A stretch of 64,000 bases of DNA, from assembly GCA_002118135.1 (NCBI GenBank), contig BDIU01000056.1, positions 248,001-312,000 on the forward strand, given 5' to 3'. The DNA comes from Trebouxia sp. TZW2008 (Eukaryota; Chlorophyta; Trebouxiophyceae; Trebouxiales; Trebouxiaceae). The stretch's first letter is position 1, and each line of letters begins with the position of its first letter. The position numbers and the translations under genes are program-made. Shown here piece by piece: positions 33,026 through 44,486 of this stretch. The notes under the pieces were generated by a model. That model made no database searches and was not told where the DNA came from. It saw only the letters and a list, made by a program, of their open reading frames with translations.

Positions 33026-36000
33026 ATGGGCCAGCTCATTGAGCGCAGCAGTTCCGGAGACAGCTCTGCTTCACTTGCAAAGCTCCCACGCCTGAAGAGG
33101 TGCCCTAGCTGCAGCAATAGGCTGCCATTGCATTCATTCTACACAGCAGGGCGCAGCAAGAGTGGGCAAATCAGGCTGCACTCACACTGCAAACGGTGAG
33201 TGCCCACACACAGTTACGTACGTCACGTGTCGCACACGCTCGCCGTATTGACGTAAATTGGCGCGTCTACACAACACCTCATCATTGACTCTGCCCAAGT
33301 CACCCAGACTTGACGCTTGAATTTACTGTGGCCGTCTCGTGCAGTTGCAAGCTTCAGCGCGAGACAGAGCGACGTGCTGCTCGGACGGTACAGCTAGACC
33401 CAAGCAGCTCTCTCTCAAGCTCTTTGTCCACCTCGTTGCCAAGCCAATTACCACCTTCTGTAGGACATCGCAACCGCGTACCTGAGCACGAATCAGGTTA
33501 GCCACTGTCATGCGTATGAGTCCTCTCAAGCTGTGTCAAATGTCCAGCGATACCCTGCCCTGCAGAATCTCCACGCATATTCATTTGGTCGTGAGGCGCG
33601 ATATTGCTGCTGCCTCTACTACGTTCTCTATCTGCACGAGCTTGCTGCAGCGGCAGCTTAGCCGAGCGTGTCATGTATGCATTCCGCCCCTGAGCGAGCT
33701 TGTTTTCTGTGCAGGAGTCAAGCTTTGCACCAGCTGCCACCGCAACAAGTCACTTGACAGGTTCTATACAGCCGGGAGGCACAAAGGTGGAGGCTTGCGA
33801 TATCACTCGCACTGCAAGACTTGCAAGCTAGCAAACGAGGCAGCTCATCGTATGCAACCAAGAAAGGGCAGTCAGGAAGTTGAAATGTCGGAGGCGACGG
33901 CAGGTAAGGCATGCCTTGATTGCCCTGCAGTCGTTACGTCTTGTCTTCCATTCGCACAAAGCCCGAACCTGATCACTTTGCTCAATGCTTGTTTGCCCTG
34001 TCACAATATCAGATACTGAAAGCTTGGCTGTTGCCTTCAGGTTTGCCGGCACATCTTCGTCCCGAGCAGCAGCCTGGACCGCCAGCCACGACCTTGTTCC
34101 AGCAGTTGCAAGCGTCGCGCGTGCCACAGCCACAGCAGCCATTTGTTCCAGCTGTCGGTCATATGCCTGGCCTGCTCAGCCCGCAGCAGCTTCAAGGTCT
34201 GCTCATGCTCAGGCAGCATCCTGCCATGTTCAGCAACCCTGTCTTGCAAGGCCAGCTTGCCATGCTCATGTGGAGCCAGATGCAGCAGCAGCAACCCCCT
34301 CTATGGCCTCTCCACCAGTCAAACCCCATGCTGCAGCCTGCTGGAGGGCGTCAGCCGTCAAGTGCTGCAGCACAGTCTGCATCCACACACCAGCCGTCTT
34401 GTCCTGGGCCAGTGCCTCAAGATGCACCAACTCCCCCTTCACAGGAATGCAACAGCTCAGGCGGCAGCAATGACAGTGGATGCATACAAGGCAGCACTCC
34501 AAAGGCAACAGAGTCTCCCTCAGCAGACCCTCGGCTTTCCTTTGCCACTGGGCACCGCTTTGCAGATGACTCTGACAGTGCTGTCACTTGGGCAGACAGG
34601 GCTGGAAGGGGTGCTGAGCAGACCGCTTGCACTCAGAGCAATGGTCATCCGGAAGCTTCAGGTCAGTCTGCTTACCCCGTCAAGCCTGGCACACCATTCT
34701 CTCTTTCTGTGTCTGGCATTGCCCTAGTGCTCATATGCTTTGTATGTCACCTTGGTAGATGATCACCATCACTTCATACATGTTGACTTTTGACCTGGGA
34801 CAACGTCAATCCCAAACTGAGTGTCACCTGTTTGTCACATGGGCTGTGTCATCAGACAAATGCTGCCTGAAGTCACAACTTGCTGATGGCCCACACTGCA
34901 ATGTACTTGCATGCATTGTGCACAATGGCCTCAATGCTTTGATATTGTGGGGATTGAAGATTCGAAATCACAACCGCAGTTTGTGATCAGCGTAGCCTGG
35001 CAGCAAAGCAATTCATCAAGCATATGTGGTTCAGAAAGCACTCCACAGTCCCTGATGATTGTACTATCTTGTGCAGGCGCTCAGTTCTGTCTATACAATT
35101 CTGGTCAGCTATCAGGCTGGGATGCAAACTCCTCGCACCTCACAGAGGCTGCTGCCCAGTGGCGAGGCTCTGAGTCCCCAGCCACAGCCACAGCAGCTCC
35201 CCTGCTGCCTAAGGTCCCCCAGTCCCCCTTCACCGCAGTCCAGCAGCGGCCTTCAGCTGCTTTGTCTCCCTACACTGCTGCACACCGCAGGTACAGCTGC
35301 TGTGCCTTTACTGCATGCACTACATCAAACAATAATAGGAATATTTACATTTGCCAGCATATACTGCTAGGTGTGTATGGCACAAGTCTTATCTCGCCAG
35401 GCAGGCTTATTTTGAACCTCGCAGTAAGGATGCTTCATGTTCAACTGATGAAAGTCACACCTGCTGTGCCTCTGCTGCATGCACTCCATCTGCTGTGCCT
35501 CTACTGCATGCACTCCATCTGCTGTGCTTCTACTGCATGTAACAGAGCTGCTGTCTGTGACAGTGATACCATCAGCAGCTATCACATGCAGCTTGCAATG
35601 CATTCTTGGCCTCAGGATGTAGAGCAGACAATCTGCTGTAACGCCGCGCATTGCGTTCACTATGTGTGGGCATCTGCACATGTAGCCATGTATTTGTATG
35701 ATTTTGTAGCCATGTATTGCAATCTGGTCATGGCATAAGTGGATTCTTGAGATTCAGCAACCTGCAGGTGCACAGCTACCTAGCATATCCCTTGCATGGT
35801 AGGGACATTCAGCATAAGCTGTGTATATCATGTGCAGGCCATCTGGCACCCTTCGAGCCTCCAGCCACCACACCACAGCTGACGCAATTCAGCTGGCCAG
35901 AGCAGCATCCAACGCCGCCAAGCAATCCCTAGCCGCTACAGCTGCCATCACTGACTCAGCCCTCCCTCGCAAGGGCAGTTCAAGTCTCATGGCTGATCTC

Positions 36001-36708
36001 AGGCAGGCAGAGCGACAGTGGAATGAAGCCAAGCAGGCATCCACGCTGGGTGACTCATCCCTTCAGGGCCCTTCCCAACAAGCCCAGGGCCCTTTGGCTC
36101 AGCTCCAAGGGCATGCTCAAACTGCCCCATCTGTCCCTGAAGTCAAGCGCTCCAGCAGGCAAGCCGCTCGCGCTGCAGATCAAGCTCACTTGGCAAGCGA
36201 AGCAGAACAGTCAGTCCAGCAGCTTCAGGCTGCACAGCAAGCGGCTTTGCCTGGTTTGGTGCATGCCAACCTGCCACAGTTACAGTGGGTCGGCAAGCGC
36301 AAGCGCATTGTGGACAGCAGCCGCAGCAACAGTAACAGCAACAAGCGGCGTGCAGTCAGGCCAGTGAATGACGGCTTCCTGGGTTGGACAGCAGCCGGCG
36401 GTGTGCTGAAGCCTATTGCCCCTAGGCAGCAGCACCCAGCAGCCGCCATGGCAGCTCCAAGGGCAGTTCCCAGCCTGCCCAGGGCAGTCCAGGCTGAGCC
36501 CCAGGCCGTACAATCCCATGCAGCAGTAGTCAAGAAGGAGCCAAAGGCTGTTGTCAGGCCTGATGTCAATGTCCCAGTTGCTGAGCCCCTTCAGCTTCTT
36601 GTTGCAGCTGCTGCCAAGGCTCCTGAAGAGTTGGCTCCAGCCTTTGTCCCACGTCATAGTCGCAAAAAGGTAAACAAGCTGTTCAACCCCTTTGCCTGCC
36701 AAGCATGA
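33026..36708 (+). CDS. Protein with duplicated C4-type zinc module, Gln/Ala-rich
   Basis: Six exons join in frame: 33026-33195, 33345-33496, 33715-33903, 34041-34661, 35077-35290 and 35838-36708, giving 738 residues. Two paralogous Cys modules lie near the N-terminus: CPSCSNRLPLHSFYTAGRSK then HSHCKRCK, and CTSCHRNKSLDRFYTAGRHK then HSHCKTCK. Each has CxxC ... FYTAGR ... HCKxC spacing, consistent with one zinc ion held by four cysteines. The rest is low-complexity: Gln/Pro-rich in exon 4 (LLSPQQLQGLLMLRQHPAMF), Ala/Gln-rich coiled coil in exon 6, then a basic nuclear-signal-like KRKRIVDSSRSNSNSNKRRA, GFLGWTAAGGVLKPI, and a C-terminus RHSRKKVNKLFNPFACQA. Probably nuclear, perhaps a regulator or RNA-binding factor; that is inference. 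An alternative donor at 36667 could splice to about 37055 and end in a short GRVQRSAFE. Confidence 0.7.
35352..35430 (+). repeat. Dispersed repeat family R2, copy 2
   Basis: Reads GCCAGCATATACTGCTAGGT, then GTGTATGGCACAAGTCTTAT and CTCGCCAGGCAGGCTTATTT, then a diverged GTAAGGATG(C)TTCATGTTCA. The downstream 25 bases also match the flank of the copy at 52266 (GTAAGGACGTCTGACATTAA), so the unit may be about 110 bases long. It lies in intron 5 of the zinc-module gene. Confidence 0.6.
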
Positions 36709-36858
36709 CTATGTTTTCCCACACAGCTCAGGCATGATGCGTTTCTGTGCCTTTCAGTGTGTCCACATATTATGCTTGCTGAGCGTGGATGTGTCAAATG
36801 CATGGCGCAATCATGCATATCTCTGGTTTCATTGTTGCTGCAAAGTGAGCATACAAGC

Positions 36859-37045
36859 ATGACTTATTGGAGTACTTGCTTGAAGATGCAGCAGGCATGA
36901 TCAGGAAGTTTAAATGCAAGCTGTCCATGTCTGTTTGACTGGTGGTGATTATCTGAGCATGACTTACTGGAGCATTTGCTTGAGGATGCAGCAGGCATAA
37001 TTGGGTTGTTTGAGTGCAAGGTATTTATGTCTGATTGTCTGTCGC
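36859..37045. repeat. Duplicated ~100-base segment
   Basis: ATGACTTA(T/C)TGGAG(T/C)A(C/T)TTGCTTGA(A/G)GATGCAGCAGGCAT is present at 36859 and again at 36959. Related text follows both copies (AGTTTAAATGCAAG and TGTTTGAGTGCAAG). It is in the 3' region of the zinc-module gene, just before the possible alternative last exon at about 37055. Confidence 0.85.
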
Positions 37046-37864
37046 ATTCCTGCAGGGTAGAGTCCAGAGAAGTGCTTTTGAGTGATGATCAGCAGAGTCG
37101 AGTGCAACCAGAGTACATATGTAAAGTAGCAGAAGTCAGCAGCTGTCAGACAGAAAGCACTGGTACACTTCGAAAGTTCAGGCAGTGGCTGAGTCAGCTT
37201 GGGTTTATGCGCATAGCAATGCATTGGCAGAGGGGCGTAATCTTGATCTTGTATTTAATTAGCATTGCATGCTGCTTTTGCCTGCCACCGACTGATGCAA
37301 TGTTGTTTGCTTGGTCTGCTTAGATCTTAGCTTTTCAGTCGTAGCTCTGCAATTGACAGAGATTTTGATGCACTGCAAACATCGTGCTGAAACAGGAGAC
37401 CTGTCTGTCCGTCACTTGAATTTGATGCCCATAGAAGTTTTGTGACGGACCTCAAATCAATACATATGCAGACGCCTCTGGTGACGTGGAACAGGCAAGT
37501 AATTATCGTTCGACATTTTGCCAAGTGCACACCACATGCAATGACAGGACACAACAGCATACACGCTCATTTCTGAGACTGCAAAAAACACAACAGTGAT
37601 AGCCTACTGCGTTTACAGGAGTATTTGTATCAAAGAAAAACTGGAGTGTCATGCAACAGCATTTGAACCACATGTCAAGCATGATGTACTGCCAACCACT
37701 GGCTATTTTAAGCCGGCAGCAGGCTGTTGCACTTGCTCTCTAGCCTGTCAGCATAGCTCAGCAGCAACGAAGCACCTACTGCAATCCTGCAATCAACAGT
37801 GCTCTCCATGCCCCTGTTGCTGCTGTTTCTTGCCCACTGTTTTTTGTCTACTGTTTCTTGTCTT

Positions 37865-40800
37865 TCACACTGGCATAGCAGGCTGCAGTGACAAGCTGCC
37901 TGCCCCATGCATAACACTAGTATCCGCTGCTGCTGACATTTCATCATCAGCTGCTGCAACAGCTGCTGCCTGACTGATCGACGGCAAATCTGCATGTTCC
38001 TGCACTAACTGACCAGCGCTTGCTGCAGAGCTAGCTTTGCCTACATCTTGCTGCACTGCTGGACTTTGCTGTGTGCTTTCTGATGGCCGTTCTCTGGGCC
38101 CTACAGCTTCTGATGATGTCGTTGTTCTGCTGCAAATTGCAATGCTGCCATCATTGCCTATCCAGGGCACTTTGCTAAAGGGCAGCTGCAGAACATCCAG
38201 CTCCAATCTGCCCTTGTTTGGCAAGCTCTTAGGCCACTGCTGCAAGTCTAAAGGGATCAGCCATTTTCCAGCTTGCACTAGCTGCCGATCATCCAACTTG
38301 GCATTAAACCAAGCTGATCTTCCAAATGCTTGAGCCTGCAAATAGCACACACCCTCAACTTTCTTGTCGAGCTTTACAGCAACAGCCAGCATACAATGAA
38401 TGTGGCAGTTGCTGGGCGTGACGTCAGTGTTTTCATGTGGCAATAGTGCGAGCTGACTTTCTGTACATGCTGCAGCAAGCTATGAGTATATGACAGAACG
38501 ATCTCTCAGGCTGTTGTTGGACATGGCTGCTGTCACGATGCATTGTGGGTGAGAGTTTTCTTTCTTGGCTTTCTCTCAAAGTCAACACACCTGTAATTCA
38601 TGGTCAGCCATGAGACATGCCAGCGCTCTGTCATGCCCATTGCCAATATCCAGAGTCAAGTGCTTTCCAGCTGTCTGAATTGTAGGCTGTTCAGCATCCT
38701 CCGCTTCGCCTCCCTCCTTCTTGCCCTTCTCTTTGCCTTTTGCCTCCTTCTCACCTTTCCCTTTCTTGCCTTTCTTGCCCTTCCCTTTCTTGCCTTTCTC
38801 CTTGCCCTCTGGCGCATCAGGCATTTGCCTGAAACAGCAAACACAACAGGCCTAATACACACTGCCTATTCCCTTTCTTGCCTTCCTTGCCCTTCTCTTT
38901 TTGCCCCTTTGCTTTCGCTCCTTTCTTTTGCCCTCTGGGGCAAACGCGTTTGCCTCAAATGGCAAACACAATGGTCTAGAATGGCTAAAGCCCGTTTAAG
39001 GAAATTTGTAGAACTCAGCGTGCCAAGTCAGATGTAACCCGGTCAGATACAGCACACGGCTTGAGGCTGCTATGACAACACATTAACAGCAACAATGCCA
39101 ATATCATCACATGTCAACAACACTTAGATGCTGCACATTAAGTATGCTGGGACAGACAAACGCCCATTTGAGAGGGGCTTACGGTTCAAGGCTGCCAGTG
39201 CTGCACTGCTGAGTGTCCACAAAGACAGCAGCACCTGCACCAGCACTTGTTCCAGCCCCAGCTGTGGGAGCAGTGGCTGCAGCTGTGGCCGCAGCTGTAG
39301 CATAGGCATGCAAATTCCTGAGCAGGCACTGACCGGCAACACCCCCAAGGTTGTTACTACCCAACCCCACATGCGTCAGCTTCAGTTTGCTGCTGTCCTT
39401 GAACATGAGCGCCAGCTTCAGCATTGCCTGCATTTCATCAAAATTGCTAGTCGGCAATTGTTTGATATCGTGCTTATGGGCTTGTGTAGCCTAGGCATGC
39501 AAGTTCCTGAGCAGGCACTGATTGGCAACACCCCCAAGTTTGTTACCCCCCAACCCCACATGAGTCAGCTTCAGTTTGCTGCTGTTCTTGAACATGAGCG
39601 CCAGCTTCAGCATTGCCTGCATTTGATCGCGTTTGCTGCTCAGCAGTTTGTTTGATATTGCGCTTATGGGCTCATCTATCAAAGCCCCTCCCCCCCACCC
39701 CCCAAAAGGCTGCTACCTCCCAACTCCACATGGGTCAGCTTCAGTTTGCTGCTCACCTTCAACATGATCGACGTTGCCTGTCATTGAACCAGCTTAGCTG
39801 TTCAGCAACTCCTTCAACATGATGATGCTGGGCTGTTTTCTAAGCTGCCATCTTAGGATGCAAAGTGCCACCAAATGCAAATCACCCTCCTTCCACAATT
39901 TGAGCACAAAAAGCATTTGCTTTCACACAAACCAAGCAAAAGTCCAAGCAAAGATGTAAGTGACATTTTGCTTCATGACGGTTTTGGACTGTGACTTGGA
40001 AGCGTGTCAGACACTTGTTCCAGCCCAAAGGGGCATTAGACTCCGTCAGCAGCTCAACAGATCAGTCTTGATATATGTACAAATCTTGGTCGTCCAGCAC
40101 CCCAAAGACAAATTTGAGCATTCATAAGTATGCTAGGCACTTCAGCGAGCCACATATCAGCTTTTGTGCATTCACAGATGTGCTATGCAGGTCAGACAAA
40201 GGAGCTATGTATGCACCAAACCTGCCCTAGCACTCAGCACTCAGCTTGTGGACAAGAAACTCAAGCACTCAGGACTCAAGCAACCCACCTTGTCATCAGG
40301 CCTAGTGCCGGCCAGATTTAGTATCTGCAAGGGCGCCCCACCTCCCTGCTGCACAGCTGCTGCCAACAGCCCTTGCCCTCCCTCCAGGCCATTCCATGAC
40401 ACATCAAGACTCACTGCAGGGCCATTTGGCAACAGCCCTGCCGCTAGGGCTTCTGCGGCCAAGGGCCCTAGGTGGTTCCATGACACGTCCAGGTGTGCCA
40501 ATCTAGGCATGAACTCTAGCAGACGCCCAAGCATTGGCCCTGAGCGATCTGTGAGCTCTGTGTGAGAGAGCACCAGACTTGTCATGGCCTTGGTAGTACA
40601 AAGCACCTCTTCCAGTGCCAACATGCCTTCATCCCCTGGACACAATCATCACGCTTGAAGTTTTGTTTGCATTCATGCACAGGACAGGGCATTTCATGAT
40701 TTTGCCATTGCCCAGGTTGCAAAACTTGCAAGACAATGATGAAGGAGTAGTGCTGTGTTTGCTTGAAGTTGAAAATCCAACAGGTTAGATATTAATTTCT

Positions 40801-43800
40801 GTAGTGGAAAAGACTTGTCATGCTTTGGTAGTGCAAAGCACCCCTTCCAGTGCCAGCATGCCTTCATCTCCTGAACAAGCAATAACAATCACTCATCAAT
40901 GTTTACGCTTTGGAAAGTGAACAAAGATGTCCAAGCATTGGTCCTAAACGGTCTGTGAGCTCTGAGAGAGAGAGCACCAGACTTGTCATGGCCTTGCTCA
41001 TGCAAAGCACCTCTTGCCAGCATGCCTTCGTCCCCTGAACAAGCAATAACGACCACACATCAATGTTTACACTAGGAAAAGTACACAAAGACGTCTAAGC
41101 GTTGGTCCTGATCACTCTGTGAGCTGTATGTGAGAGAGCACCAGACTTGTCATGGCCTTGGTAGTACAAAGCACCTCTTCCAGGGCCAACATGCCTTCAT
41201 TCCCTGAACAAGCAATGACAACCACACATCAACGCTTAGAAAGTGATCAAACTGGTCCAAGCATTGGTCCTGAGCAATCTGGTGATTTCTGTGTGAGAGA
41301 GCACCAGGCCTGTTATTGCTTTGATGGTGCAAAGGACCTCCTCTAATGCCATCACGCCTTCATACCCTGAATTGGAAAACATAGATATGTTGATCTCTTC
41401 ACTTTCCAAGCACAACAAATTCACCTATCAATGAAATCCATGCAGAAGACAGGATAGTTCATGGGTTTGCCAAATGCGTAGATTGCACAATTTGCAGAAC
41501 ACTTTGAGACAGTAGTGCTGTGCATGTTTGAAATCCTAAAAACTTTGATGTTGACTTCTGTCATGGTGCAAGACTTGTCATGGCATTTGAGGAACAAAGG
41601 ATCTATTCGAACATGCCTTCATCCACTACAGATAGATGTCACAGAAATCCAAATGTCTTGTGAATCGTCTTGTGAAGTACTTCATGGTCCAGCATACATG
41701 CTGGAGACTCCAAAAGCACAACATTCTGTTCCTGTCTGGGCAAAATTTACGATGACAAACGCTTCCTTCAAGATGCACAAAAAGCAGCAGTAGCTGTGGT
41801 ATCTGTGCAAATGTGTGTACCATACCTAGTGCGTTCCAGGACAGGTCAAGCTCCTGCAAGCAGCTGTTGAATCCTCTGGCCGGGGTCTGGGCGGGTCTTT
41901 TGGGCAGCTCCCCTGCCTCCCTGGGGCCTCCTGGGGCAGAGCGCCCTGCAGCGGCCCAACCCCTTGCTGCTTGGGGCTTTGCCAAAGCTGCTGACAGTGC
42001 TGGACAGGCTGCTGACGTGAGCTGATTATGAGACAGATCCAAGACTTGAAGGTCAGTGTCCTGTGGTCAACAGTCAGAACGTCAGAAACGTAACAATACA
42101 ACCAACATGTAGAGGTCTGTGTCCTGTGACGCACAGCCAGCATGAGCTGAAAGAATGACAGTGAGAGGTGACAGGCTCCAGCACAGGTGCTATAGGTGTG
42201 CGGCTCAAGTCCTGTCTTGCCAGTCAGAAGTGAAGTACCACCAGAGTTATCAATCACATGCATGTGAACATCTGGGGTCTGGCTTCAGCTGTTAACAGAA
42301 GCTGCTAAGCCACTGGCACGACCATTGCTGTGTGACAGGTTCAGCATGAGAGTGCCTGCTGACTGTCTTGCAAAAAGTAGCATGACTACAGATGAACGCT
42401 TTTAATGAGCACTACTTTGGTCTTTGCTGACAAGGTCACGTGAACGCTTTCTGGACACGTGTAATAAAAGGGGTGTGCACTAAGTGTCGACGAGCGCCTG
42501 TCCTAGGCTATCAATCCGTTACAACATGCACGAAGCTTTGACCTGTACCAATGCTAGATGCCAAGGGAGAAAGCGTGCAACAGGCATTGCTTTGTATAGC
42601 CTACCTTCAGTACTTGCAGCAGAATCTCCAAGGTGGAGTTTGTGAGCTGAGTGTTAGCCAGGCATAGCTGCTTGAGATGCCTCATGACTGGCAATGTGTG
42701 AGCAAGAGCTTGACAACCTGCAATCAGCGCTCAAGGCTTACAGAGAAAGTGCAAGCGCCGGGGATTTGACTCAAACATTCCCCTGATGTGGCAATGTCTG
42801 CGACATAGCACCGGGATTATGCAAACGCCAAAAGTTGCTACAATATGAGGTCTGGTGTGGAGTCTAGTTGAAACTATATCTGTTGCAAGCGCAGGGGATC
42901 TTGCAAACTTCGGTGAGAATTGGGGTTGTTAATGATGTAGGCACTGATGAGTAGGCGCTGATGAGATGCACAACACATGCCTGTTCATGACCAACATGAT
43001 TATTGGGGGGTACTGCACAATATCATAGACTGCCTAGACCTCATGGACACATAGTCACAGGACAGACTACCTTATCAGTGTATGTTTGGGCAGTTATCAG
43101 GCACTCAGGCCAAGGGTGACCCCAGAGATACTTGGCAGTCAACTGTGTACAAGGACCTCTCCGCCCTCCATGTCCAATATAAACATTTTAGTTTAGCACA
43201 TGATCAAACTGGTTGGAGACAGTTGATTGCTTCTGTACGTACCTAGTTGGGCCTGCTGAGCCTGCCTAGCCCACCTTCAAAATGAATGAACGAACGAACG
43301 AATGAACGAACGAATGAATGAATGAAAGGATGAATGAATAAAAGGATGAATGAATGAATGAATGAATGAATGAATGAATGAAAGTATGAATGAATGAATG
43401 AAAGGATGAATGAATGACTAGGTGGCAAATGTGATCAGCTTTGGTGGCTAACTGAGGCATGTAAACATGCTCTGTCTGTCTCTCTTCAGGTGTAGTCACT
43501 CAGATCTTGTCAGAGCAAGCACGTGGGAAGCATGAGGCAAAACACCTACACTTACACGCGGTGATGGTGGTAGTGGTGGTGGTGGCGGCGGCGGTGGTGG
43601 AGGTGGTGATGTGGCGCCACACTACCAGCGGTGGTGGTGGCTGGCACAGTGGTGGAGCAGGAGTTAATGTAAGAGTCTATGAGATCAGAGGGAACACCAA
43701 AGCATAGGCAACTGTCTGGCTGGAGGTAGGCAGCGTCAGGGGTGTGAGCTAGACACTTACATTTGGTGTCCAGCTTGACAAAGGAGAAGTTGATGTAAGC

Positions 43801-43910
43801 CAGGTGCAGCTGCGATACCACAGCTGTGGTTGGCCAGCACTCCAGCTCCATGCACTTGTGCATGTACACCATGCGCGGCTGTGTGCCTGCTGCATCCTCC
43901 TGTGATGCAT
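37865..43910 (-). CDS. Leucine-rich repeat protein (RNI type); 5' end may join the next gene
   Basis: Supported exons (5' to 3'): about 43760-43905 (MVYMHKCMELECWPTTAVVS, QLHLAYINFSFVKLD), about 41828-42045 (DLSHNQLTSAACPALSAAL, LQELDLSWNALG), 40289-40635 (TSLVLSHTELTDRSGPMLGR, LAHLDVSWNHLGPLAAEAL, LQILNLAGTRPDDK), about 39315-39430 (KLTHVGLGSNNLGGVAGQ), 38591-38828 (Lys/Gly-rich, then HLTLDIGNGHDRALACLM) and 37865-38335 (AWFNAKLDDRQLVQAGKW, LPNKGRLELDVLQL, acidic Ser/Ala tail). Repeats of L-x-L-S-x-N-x-L-G are the ribonuclease-inhibitor-like LRR class. The last two exons match a tail I know from algal and LRRC74-like LRR proteins (D-x-G-N-x-x-D-R-A ... G-x-L-E-L-D). The number of LRR exons used is uncertain because 40800-41640 and 39490-39800 hold echo copies. 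No independent start was proven; see the gene at 44487. Confidence 0.6.
38866..38975 (-). repeat. Echo of the Lys-rich LRR-gene exon
   Basis: The text CTTTCTTGCCTTCCTTGCCC ... GCCCTCTGGGGCAAACGC ... GGCAAACACAATGG repeats, with mismatches, the 5' part and acceptor of the exon at 38591-38828 (GCCCTCTGGCGCATCAGGCA ... CAGCAAACACAACAGG). It lies in the upstream intron. Confidence 0.75.
39310..39800 (-). repeat. Three echoes of an LRR exon
   Basis: Minus-strand copies: KLTHVGLGSNNLGGVAGQCL (39430-39300), KLTHVGLGGNKLGGVANQCL (39630-39490), and a decayed third at about 39800-39705 that keeps the CAACTCCACATGGGTCAGCT text but is broken by CCC runs. The spacing is about 190. The first two are both open and both could be exons. 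Confidence 0.88.
40800..41640 (-). repeat. Array of five partial LRR exon echoes
   Basis: The start of the exon at 40289-40635 (acceptor, then GDEGMLALEEVLCTTKAMTS) recurs on the minus strand near 40875-40805, 41035-40925, 41207-41100, 41370-41235 and 41635-41570. The copies keep the marker TTGTCATGGCCTTGGTAGTACAAAGCACCTCTTCC (two runs here, each under 20 bases apart from differences) to varying degrees. The 41370 copy is still open for about 35 codons (YEGVMALEEVLCTIKAITGL); the one near 40875 lacks codons; the one near 41635 is badly worn. Confidence 0.88.
42176..42236 (+). repeat. Dispersed repeat family R2, copy 3
   Basis: CTCCAGCACAGGTGCTATAG then GTGTGCGGCTCAAGTCCTGT and CTTGCCAGTCAGAAG. 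It is shorter than the other copies and diverges after CCAG. It lies in an intron or the 5' flank of the LRR exons. Confidence 0.55.
43141..43418 (+). mobile_element. Dispersed repeat R1 copy 2, with (GAAT)n tail
   Basis: The core 43141-43275 begins AACTGTGTACAAGGACCTCT then CCGCCCTCCATGTCCAATAT, and continues with the shared CACATGATCAAACTGGTTGG, ACAGTTGATTGCTTCTGTAC and CCTGCTGAGCCTGCCTAGCC. The tail 43281-43418 is tetranucleotide (GAAT, GAAC, AAAG variants). It is longer on the 5' side than the copy at 12233. Upstream sequence to about 43000 shows no open frame. Confidence 0.6.
43556..43650. repeat. GGT/GGC-rich simple repeat
   Basis: Runs of GGTGGTGGT and GGCGGCGGC with interruptions, in the intron just 3' (minus sense) of the MVYMHKC exon. 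Probably simple-sequence expansion. Confidence 0.85.
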
Positions 43911-44486
43911 TTGCACAATAAGTTGAACATATGAATGTCGTCAGAAAATGTCATAAAAGTAGAGACAATTAGCAGGAAAGGCAATGTCTAACTTACGAGC
44001 AGCAAAAACCATGAAAACTGGTTGACTACCTGTGAAATAAGCAATCACATGCTCAAGGTCGTTCTCAACCACACCAGTGAAGTGAGCAGGTCAAAAGTTG
44101 GAGAGTGCATATGAAACATTCTGGGATGCATGCTGGCTGACCAGGCTGCTGTGGGCTTGACGCCTTTTGGCAGGTCAAAACATGTTGCACATCACATGTG
44201 CATGTAGAGAATCTTGAGCTGTGTGCCATCCTTGCTCTCTTACAATGCATGTGTACTGTTTCTACAAGTCAACAGGTTGAAATGTTGTACGGCGTGCTTG
44301 TGCATCCACATGGTCCTGGGCTGCAAATTGCTTCGTCCTGCACAGCACAAATTCTGCAAAGGCACATCGTCATGCCGCCTTGAAATGATCAAAAGTAGTA
44401 AATACCCTGTAAGTAACATGAAAAGTCAGAATTCAAAACCCTGCCGTCAAATTGGCTAAGCCTGATGACAAATTGGCTTACCCTCA

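Noticed and set aside
43000..43440. A complete retrotransposon around the R1 copy
   Set aside because: No reverse transcriptase, endonuclease or long open frame lies nearby; only a short non-coding core and tail.
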